Below are positions 16,986-23,490 of a stretch of DNA of 64,000 nucleotides, one piece after another; position 1 is the first letter of the stretch, and the number at the start of each line of letters is the position of its first letter. The position numbers and the translations under genes are program-made. The DNA is from Bifidobacterium platyrrhinorum (lineage in GTDB: Bacteria; Actinomycetota; Actinomycetes; Actinomycetales; Bifidobacteriaceae). The notes below the pieces were generated by a model that was given only the letters and a program-made list of their open reading frames with translations, did no database searches and was not told the DNA's origin. The DNA is taken from the NCBI RefSeq assembly GCF_010667645.1, contig NZ_WHZV01000003.1, forward strand, positions 1 through 64,000, read 5' to 3'.

Positions 16986-18026
16986 ATGAAGGCCGTAGTT
17001 CTGGAGAAGCAGGGCGTCATCAACGTGCGCGAGGTGCCGGACGTCAAGGCGCCCGGCCCCGGCGAACTGCGCATCGCCCCCCACACCGTGGGCGTATGCG
17101 GCTCCGACCTGCACTACTATACGCATGGGCGCGTCGGCAAGTACGTCGTCGAGCAGCCGATGATCCTCGGCCATGAGGCCGCCGGCACCGTGCTCGAAGT
17201 CGGCCCGGGCGTCACCGGATTCAAGCCCGGCGACCGCGTCGCCCTCGAACCCGGCATCCCGGACATGAGCTCGCGCGCCAGCCGGTTGGGCATGTACAAC
17301 GTCGATCCGGCCGTCCGCTTCTTCGCCACTCCGCCGATCGACGGCTGCCTGTGCGAGGAGGTCATCCACCCGGCCGCGTTCACCTACCATCTGCCCGATT
17401 CCATGAGCTTCGGCGAAGGTGCCCTGCTCGAACCCACGGCGGTGGGCATGTGGGCCGCGACCAAGGCGCGCATCAAGCCCGGCGACGTGTGCGTGGTGAC
17501 TGGCTCGGGCACCGTGGGCATGCTCACCGCCTCGGCCGCGCTGGCCGGCGGCGCCTCCAAGGTGCTCGTCTCCGATGTGTCCGAGGTCAAGCTCGGCATC
17601 ATCGGCCGGATTCCCGGCGTCATCCCGGTGGACCTGGCGAAGGAGGACCTCGTCGAACGCGTGCGCGAGGAGACCGGCGGATGGGGCGCCGATGTGGCGT
17701 TCGAATGCTCCGGCGCCCCGAAGGCCTACGAGACCTTCTGGAAGCTCATCGCGCCGGGCGGATGCGCCGTGCTCGTCGGCATCCCGGTCAATCCGGTCGC
17801 CATCGACATCACCGAACTGCAGGCCACCGAGGTCCGCATCGAGAACATCTTCCGCTACGCCAACGTGTACCAGAAGGCCATCGACCTGGTCGACAGCGGC
17901 AGGCTGAACCTCAAGCCGTTCATCACCGACACGTTCGCCATGGAGGACGCCAAGTCCGCCTTCGACCGTATGGATGAGGGCCGTCCGGGCGACATCAAGC
18001 TGCAGATCACCGTCGACCATCGCTGA
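16986..18026 (+). CDS. Xylitol/L-iditol-type dehydrogenase lacking the structural zinc loop
   Basis: A 346-residue MDR dehydrogenase of the xylitol/sorbitol 2-dehydrogenase group (polyol to ketose, NAD-dependent). Catalytic zinc ligands are visible: Cys38 (VCGSDLHYY), His in LGHEAAG and Glu in LLEPTAVG. The cofactor motif is VTGSGTVGM. In relatives the segment after EPGIP carries four cysteines for a structural zinc. Here it reads GIPDMSSRASRLGMYNV with no cysteine, so that zinc is absent. AAAGGAGA lies before the ATG. It is probably cotranscribed with the permease 114 nt upstream. Confidence 0.87.
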   Translation: MKAVVLEKQGVINVREVPDVKAPGPGELRIAPHTVGVCGSDLHYYTHGRVGKYVVEQPMILGHEAAGTVLEVGPGVTGFKPGDRVALEPGIPDMSSRASRLGMYNVDPAVRFFATPPIDGCLCEEVIHPAAFTYHLPDSMSFGEGALLEPTAVGMWAATKARIKPGDVCVVTGSGTVGMLTASAALAGGASKVLVSDVSEVKLGIIGRIPGVIPVDLAKEDLVERVREETGGWGADVAFECSGAPKAYETFWKLIAPGGCAVLVGIPVNPVAIDITELQATEVRIENIFRYANVYQKAIDLVDSGRLNLKPFITDTFAMEDAKSAFDRMDEGRPGDIKLQITVDHR

Positions 18027-18211
18027 TCCGCGGCTTCCGGCCGGCGGCAGGCCGACGTGATTCGATCGACTTCCTGCGTGGAGCGGGTTTCCTTCCCCTC
18101 CTCCCGCTCCCCGGAGTCGGCCGGATCTCGTCGGTCGGCCGCCGGCCGTCCCCGTCGGACGGGGAAGCCGTATACAGTGGATGACGACCGGGCGATGGGA
18201 GGATTCGGGCA

Positions 18212-19111
18212 ATGGATTCGCATGCTATGGGAGCGTCGCCGCATCTCGACTCGGGGACGTTGGAGGTCATCGTGCCGGACGGCGAGGCCGCCGTCCGCTG
18301 GGCCAGCCACGGCTACCCGAGCGCGTTGGCGCGATGGCATTATCATCCGCAGATCGAGATCCACCTCATCCGCGAGGGGAGCGGGCAGCTGATGGCCGGT
18401 GACGGCCTGATGCCTTTCGAGGCCGGGCATGTGGCGCTGATCGGCTCGAATCTGCCGCACAACTGGCTGTCGGACGTCATCCCCGGCGAACGGCTGCGGC
18501 ACCGTGACGTGCTGTGCCATGTCCGTCCGCAGACCATCCGCATGCTGATGGCGGCGTTCCCCGAGACCTACGGCTTCGAGCAGGTGATGCGCCGGTCGGC
18601 CCATGCGCTGGTGCTGTCCGGAGACGCGGCGCGGGAGGCGGGCGACCTGCTTGTGGCGATGGGCGATCATGATCCCGCCCGCCGTGTCGCCGATCTCGTC
18701 GCCATCCTGTCGGTGTTCGAACACGCTCCCGCCGGGGAGAGCCGGACCGTGGTCGCGCCCGAGTATAATCCCGCGGTCGCGGCCGGCGCCGAACAGGGCA
18801 TCAACGCGGCCATATCGTACATCTCCGACCATCTGGACGACGTGAACCTGCCGGATGCCGCCGCGGCCGCGTCGATGAGCGTGTCGACGTTCTCCCGGTT
18901 CTTCAAACGCGTCGCCGGCATAGGATTCGCCGATTTCGTCAGGAGGCTCCGCATCGGCCGCGCATGCCGCCTGCTGACCTGCACGGACATGCCCGTATCG
19001 AAGATCCAACGCATGAGCGGATACGACAACGCCTCCAATTTCAACCGCCGGTTCCGCGCCGAGACCGGCATGACGCCATCCGCCTACAGGCGGCTCCATG
19101 CGGCCCGGTAG
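18212..19111 (+). CDS. AraC-family transcriptional regulator
   Basis: A 299-residue regulator. The N-terminal half is a cupin sensor domain (WHYHPQIEIHLIREGSG, AGHVALIGSNLPHNW). The C-terminal 100 residues hold two helix-turn-helix motifs: LPDAAAAASMSVSTFSRFFKR, then VSKIQRMSGYDNASNFNRRFR, with the family ending MTPSAYRR. These regulators usually bind a sugar and activate nearby genes. Location between a polyol dehydrogenase and a GH31 gene suggests control of one of them. Start: ATG at 18212 with GGGAGG about 12 nt upstream; later Met codons are possible. Confidence 0.88.
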   Translation: MDSHAMGASPHLDSGTLEVIVPDGEAAVRWASHGYPSALARWHYHPQIEIHLIREGSGQLMAGDGLMPFEAGHVALIGSNLPHNWLSDVIPGERLRHRDVLCHVRPQTIRMLMAAFPETYGFEQVMRRSAHALVLSGDAAREAGDLLVAMGDHDPARRVADLVAILSVFEHAPAGESRTVVAPEYNPAVAAGAEQGINAAISYISDHLDDVNLPDAAAAASMSVSTFSRFFKRVAGIGFADFVRRLRIGRACRLLTCTDMPVSKIQRMSGYDNASNFNRRFRAETGMTPSAYRRLHAAR

Positions 19112-19152
19112 AGGGGAGACGATGAAAAGAATAATGCATGCACGCCGTTGTG

Positions 19153-19170
19153 TATGCAAGCGCTATGATA
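19153..19170 (+). promoter_or_regulatory. LacI-type operator, copy 1
   Basis: TATGCAAGCGCTATGATA, with the AGCGCT centre typical of LacI-family sites. Its right part (TATGAT) could also be a -10. It repeats 89 bp downstream. Confidence 0.6.
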
Positions 19171-19241
19171 GTCTCGCAACCGCGAAAACATATTGATATT
19201 CCACAGAATGAAATTGCGATTTTTGATCGTGTGGCGCATAT

Positions 19242-19258
19242 TATGCAAGCGCTATTAT
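19242..19258 (+). promoter_or_regulatory. LacI-type operator, copy 2
   Basis: TATGCAAGCGCTATTAT, identical to copy 1 over TATGCAAGCGCTAT. It lies 45 nt before the GH31 start. Two sites 89 bp apart would allow looping by a tetrameric LacI-type protein coded elsewhere. Confidence 0.6.
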
Positions 19259-19303
19259 CGTAAGGGTCAGGCGATACACGACACACGACCAAAGGAGTTC
19301 CAC

Positions 19304-21871
19304 GTGGTAGACCGCAATCTCTTCTCGCTCGATACGCTCGGCGCGCATCCGGCCATGGACCCGGACCGCGTCATCCAGGGAGACCGGTGGCGCATCGGCG
19401 TCATCACCGAATCGCTGATCCGCTTCGAATGGTCCGATTCGGGCCGCTTCGTCGACGACGCCACGCAATCCGTGCTCAACCGCGACTTCGGCGGCGAGAA
19501 CCCGTCCTTCAGCGTCACCGAACGCGACGGATGGCTGGAGATCGATACGCCGTCGCTCCACATCTCCTACAACCAGGCCCCGTTCAGCAAGGAGGGCCTG
19601 TACGCCACCATCAAGAACGTCAAGGCCATCGACAACACGTGGCACTACGGCGACGACCAGATGCGCAACCTCGGCGGCACCGCGCGCACCCTCGACTTCG
19701 CGAACGGCCGCATCCCCGTCGGCCCCGGCGTCAACGGCACCGACGGCTGGGCCGTCATCGACGATTCGCGCTCGAACATCATCCGCGAAACCACAACCGT
19801 CAACGGCAAGGAGAACCCGTTCGGCACGTGGGTGACGCCGAAGAGCGAGCCCACCACCGACTTCTACCTGTTCGCCTACGGCCACCGCTACCGCGAGGCC
19901 GTGCACGACCTGTACCGTCTGACCGGCCCGACCCCGCTGCTGCCGCGCTTCACGCTCGGCAACTGGTGGAGCCGCTACCACCGCTACACCGAAGGCGAGT
20001 ACATGACGCTCGTCGAACGGTTCAAGAAGGAGGGCCTGCCGTTCACCACCGCCGTGGTCGACATGGACTGGCACCTCGTCGACGACGTGGACCCGAAGTA
20101 CGGCTCCGGCTGGACCGGTTACACGTGGAACAAGGCGTTCTTCCCCGATCCGAAGCGCTTCATGGCGTGGCTGCACGAACAGGGCATGAAGATCACGCTC
20201 AACGTGCATCCGAAGGACGGCGTGCGCGCGTTCGAGGAGCGCTACCTGGAGCTCGCCGAGGCGATGGGCATCGACCCGGAGACGCAAGAGGCCGTGCAGT
20301 TCGACCTCACCGATCCGAAGTTCATGGAGGTTTACTTCGACAAGCTCCACCACCCGATGGAGGACGAGGGCGTCGACTTCTGGTGGCTCGACTGGCAGCA
20401 GGGCGGCACCACCCGCCAGCCCGGCCTCGACCCGCTGTGGGGCTTGAACCACCTGCACTACCTCGACTCGGCGCGCGCCGACGGCAGCGACTACGCCGCG
20501 CGCAACCCGCGCCCGCTCACCTTCTCCCGCTACGCCGGCCCCGGCTCGCACCGCTATCCGATCGGCTTCTCCGGCGACACCGTCGTCAACTGGGATTCGC
20601 TGAAGTTCCAGCCCGAATTCACCGCCACCGCCTCCAACATCGGCTACGGCTGGTGGAGCCACGACATCGGCGGCCACATGTTCGGCTACCGCGACGAGGA
20701 GCTCGAAGCGCGCTGGTACCAGCTCGGCGCGTTCAGCCCGATCAACCGCCTGCACTCCACCGACTCGCCGTTCAACGGCAAGGAGCCGTGGAACTTCCAC
20801 GGCGACACGGCCGCCGCGATGACCGCCGCGCTGCGCCTGCGCCACGCGATGATCCCGTACCTGTACACGATGAATCGCCGCGCCGCCTACGAGGGCGAGC
20901 CGCTCGTCCAGCCGCTCTACTGGGACTGGCCGGAGATCCGCGACGCGTACAAACTCGTCGACGAGTTCCGCTTCGGCACCGAACTGCTCGTCGCCCCGAT
21001 CGTCGATCCGGCCGAGAAGAGCGTCCAGCGCGCGAAGGCCGACGTGTGGCTGCCGCAGGGCACGTGGTTCGACTTCTTCGACGGACGCCGTTACGAGTCG
21101 CGTCCGGCCTCCGGCCGCCGCATCGAGGCGTGGCGCGCGCTCGACCGCATCCCCGTCTTCGCGAAGGCGGGAGCGATCGTGCCGCTGCAGGAGGTGCCGG
21201 AGAACGGCGACGAGGGCGACCTCAACTCGATCGCGAATCCGAAGTCCCTGCGCGTGGTCGCCTTCCCGGGCGCGAGCGGGTCGTTCACGCTGTGGGAGGA
21301 CGACGGCGCGCCCGAGGCGTCCGTGCGCTGGGCATCGACCGAACTGTCGCTGGACCTCGACGACGGCGCCTCCGACGGCGGCCACGCCGCGATATTCACG
21401 GTCTCGCCGGTCGCCGGCGCCGCCGACGTCGTGCCCGAGGCGCGCGACTGGACGATCGTCCTGCGCGGCGTCGACGCGGCCGCGATCGGTGCCGACGCCG
21501 CGAACGTCGCCGTCACGTCCGCCGGACGCACGGTCACAGCCGAAGTCGGCTACGACGCGGCGACGCTGAGCGTCGTCGTGCGCGTCGCCGGCGCCGCCGC
21601 CGCGGACGGCCTCACGGTGACGTTCGCCGCCGGTCTGCCGCTCGCCGGCGACACCGTGGTCGAGGACGCGTTCGCCGTGCTCAAGGACGCGCAGATGCTC
21701 TACCTCACCAAGGAGACCGCCTACGCGATGGTCAAGGAGCTCGGGCGGGACGCGCTGCCGGCGCTGCACACCATCGAGGACCTGCACGGCGTGGACGAGA
21801 GCCGCGAATTCGACTCGCACATGCCCCAGCCGGTGATCCAGGCGCTCGCCGAGGTCCTCACGCGCGCCTGA
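19304..21871 (+). CDS. GH31 alpha-glycosidase (alpha-glucosidase/alpha-xylosidase type)
   Basis: An 855-residue GH31 enzyme, cytoplasmic (no signal peptide). The barrel contains the nucleophile Asp363 in WWLDWQQGG, the acid/base Asp425 in GFSGDTVVNWDSL, and the segment GYGWWSHDIGGH. Galactose-mutarotase-like N-domain and beta-sandwich C-domains flank it. I prefer a GTG start at 19304 because AAAGGAG sits 6 nt upstream; the longer ATG frame adds 37 residues that run through the operator DNA. Substrate could be alpha-glucosides or alpha-xylosides. Two LacI-type operators precede the gene, the AraC gene is upstream and a ROK gene is convergent downstream. Confidence 0.9.
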   Translation: MVDRNLFSLDTLGAHPAMDPDRVIQGDRWRIGVITESLIRFEWSDSGRFVDDATQSVLNRDFGGENPSFSVTERDGWLEIDTPSLHISYNQAPFSKEGLYATIKNVKAIDNTWHYGDDQMRNLGGTARTLDFANGRIPVGPGVNGTDGWAVIDDSRSNIIRETTTVNGKENPFGTWVTPKSEPTTDFYLFAYGHRYREAVHDLYRLTGPTPLLPRFTLGNWWSRYHRYTEGEYMTLVERFKKEGLPFTTAVVDMDWHLVDDVDPKYGSGWTGYTWNKAFFPDPKRFMAWLHEQGMKITLNVHPKDGVRAFEERYLELAEAMGIDPETQEAVQFDLTDPKFMEVYFDKLHHPMEDEGVDFWWLDWQQGGTTRQPGLDPLWGLNHLHYLDSARADGSDYAARNPRPLTFSRYAGPGSHRYPIGFSGDTVVNWDSLKFQPEFTATASNIGYGWWSHDIGGHMFGYRDEELEARWYQLGAFSPINRLHSTDSPFNGKEPWNFHGDTAAAMTAALRLRHAMIPYLYTMNRRAAYEGEPLVQPLYWDWPEIRDAYKLVDEFRFGTELLVAPIVDPAEKSVQRAKADVWLPQGTWFDFFDGRRYESRPASGRRIEAWRALDRIPVFAKAGAIVPLQEVPENGDEGDLNSIANPKSLRVVAFPGASGSFTLWEDDGAPEASVRWASTELSLDLDDGASDGGHAAIFTVSPVAGAADVVPEARDWTIVLRGVDAAAIGADAANVAVTSAGRTVTAEVGYDAATLSVVVRVAGAAAADGLTVTFAAGLPLAGDTVVEDAFAVLKDAQMLYLTKETAYAMVKELGRDALPALHTIEDLHGVDESREFDSHMPQPVIQALAEVLTRA

Positions 21872-21886
21872 GGCGCGTGAAATGCG

Positions 21887-23017
21887 TCACTCGCCACAGA
21901 TCTCGGCCAGATAGGTCTCCACGTATCTGAGCGCCGCGCCGATGATCGTCTGATCCTCGGCGCGGTAGCTGCGGCGCAGGGTGAACCGCTCCGTGCCGAA
22001 CGGGCTGCGCTCGACGACGCGGCGTTTGAGGTCCTCGATGTCGGAATCCTCGAGATACTGCGAGGCCTCGCCGCCGACGATCACATCGCCGGCGATGACG
22101 GACCTCGCGTTGACGATGGCCTGCGCCACGTAGTCGAGCCACTCGTTCATGCGCTCGCGGTGGTGGCGCTCGCCCTGTTCGAGCACGCTGAAGAAGCCGG
22201 GGATCGACTCGTAGTCCTCCGGCAGCGATTCGGGGGAGCAGTACGGGTCCATGCAGCCGCGGTTGCCGCAGTAGCATTCGCGCCCGCCCGGCACGAGCGT
22301 CATGTGCTCGATGGCGCCATTGCACATGTTCGGGCCCTGGTACAGCTTGCCGTTCACGATCACGGCGCCGCCGGGGCGGCGTTCGAGGTAGACGCATACG
22401 GCGTCGGTGAGCGTATGGTCGAACCAGAGCTCCGCCATCGCGGACGCGTCGGAGTCGTGGATCATCATGCACGGGCGGTGCACGGACTGCGCGATCGTCT
22501 CGAGCGTGAGCCCGGTGTTGCGCATGATGTTGCCGAACGTGATCGTCTCGCCGTCGGGGGAGACGATGCCCTGGATGGAGAAGGAGACGCCGAGCACCGC
22601 GCCGTGCCGCTTCTCCACCTCGGCGGCGAAGTTCTCGATGACGGCGCCGATGCGCTGGTAGTAGACGTTGGCGTTGCGGTAGGGGAGCGTGCGTTCGAGC
22701 CGCTCGACGACGGCGCCGTTGAGGTCCACCGCGCACATGCGCACCTCGTTGGCGCGCATGGCCACGCCGATGGCGGTGCGGTGGTCCGGGTTGAACTCGT
22801 AGCCGCGCGCCTTGCGCCCGCCCGTGGAGCTCTGCAGTTCGCCCTGCCGGATGATGCCGTCCTGTTCGAGCGCGCGCAGGTTCTGCGTGATGGTGGGCAG
22901 GCTCAGCCCCAGTTCCCGTTCGATCTCCTGTTTGGTGACGTGCTCATGGTGGTACAGGTATTGGGTCATGGCGATGCGGTTGTGCGTCTTCACCGCCGTC
23001 GATGGCATAGCCTTCAT
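21887..23017 (-). CDS. ROK-family transcriptional repressor
   Basis: A 376-residue ROK regulator. Residues about 10-70 form a winged helix (TKQEIERELGLSLPTITQNL). The ROK domain carries the zinc-type motif CYCGNRGCMDPYC. The ATP-binding DxGGT of sugar kinases is replaced around residues 90-100, as expected for a regulator. I chose the ATG at 23017 with GGAGG upstream; a longer frame adds 97 residues of intergenic DNA. A perfect palindrome 35 nt upstream suggests autoregulation. It is convergent with the GH31 gene (15-nt gap). ROK repressors usually respond to sugars or sugar phosphates and may govern the nearby polyol genes. Confidence 0.9.
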   Translation of the reverse strand: MKAMPSTAVKTHNRIAMTQYLYHHEHVTKQEIERELGLSLPTITQNLRALEQDGIIRQGELQSSTGGRKARGYEFNPDHRTAIGVAMRANEVRMCAVDLNGAVVERLERTLPYRNANVYYQRIGAVIENFAAEVEKRHGAVLGVSFSIQGIVSPDGETITFGNIMRNTGLTLETIAQSVHRPCMMIHDSDASAMAELWFDHTLTDAVCVYLERRPGGAVIVNGKLYQGPNMCNGAIEHMTLVPGGRECYCGNRGCMDPYCSPESLPEDYESIPGFFSVLEQGERHHRERMNEWLDYVAQAIVNARSVIAGDVIVGGEASQYLEDSDIEDLKRRVVERSPFGTERFTLRRSYRAEDQTIIGAALRYVETYLAEICGE

Positions 23018-23051
23018 ACGGAACCTCCATTGGATGCGTTGATTGCAGTGT

Positions 23052-23065
23052 ACTTTTATAAAAGT
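23052..23065. promoter_or_regulatory. Perfect 14-bp palindrome upstream of the ROK gene
   Basis: ACTTTTATAAAAGT is its own reverse complement and lies 35 nt before the ROK start. ACTTTTAGAAAA recurs at 23172. Likely an operator or overlapping -10 for the ROK gene. Confidence 0.5.
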
Positions 23066-23278
23066 GATTTCGCATATTGGCGGGCGTGGCGTGGCATGCG
23101 CGGCGGAATGGCGCGGGCCGAGTCGCCACGCTTTTGGTAATCGTCTTTGTGTATGTGCATGTGTCGTGGATACTTTTAGAAAAACATTTTCAATAAGTTG
23201 TAAGGTACGACCTTTCGCAGGAGTGTGATTTTCGCTGAAAAGTGAACAAAAAGTATCAAATATCTGAGTTTTGGGTGT

Positions 23279-23312
23279 ATTTGTGCGCTTATTCTTACAG
23301 AATCGCACAAAT
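23279..23312. promoter_or_regulatory. Inverted repeat in the ROK-adhE gap
   Basis: ATTTGTGCG (23279-23287) pairs exactly with 23304-23312 across 16 nt, and TTTTGTGCGC recurs at 23345. It belongs to the 473-base divergent regulatory region between the ROK gene and adhE, which holds no gene. Confidence 0.45.
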
Positions 23313-23381
23313 ACATACCAAAATCACACGCGAAACGCCGTCGATTTTGTGCGCATGCGGCTTGTTGTCCGATTCGTTATA

Positions 23382-23399
23382 TTGTGACCCAGGCCACAA
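23382..23399 (+). promoter_or_regulatory. Rex-type redox operator upstream of adhE
   Basis: TTGTGA-CCCAGG-CCACAA fits the Rex consensus TTGTGA-N6-TCACAA at 11 of 12 positions. It overlaps a possible -10 (TATATT, 23378-23383). Rex represses fermentative genes such as adhE when NADH is low. Confidence 0.6.
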
Positions 23400-23490
23400 A
23401 GAAACGCGAAGTTGAGTTGGCTGACCGATGTCCGCCCCAGCGGCGGGAGATTCCAGCAACGAATTTGCTCAAGCAAATCGAGGAGGATTC

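Noticed and set aside
19241..21820. 859-codon open frame antisense to the GH31 gene
   Set aside because: Arg/Val/Ala/Asp-rich translation with no domain, a mirror of GC-rich coding on the other strand; the sense strand has complete GH31 motifs.
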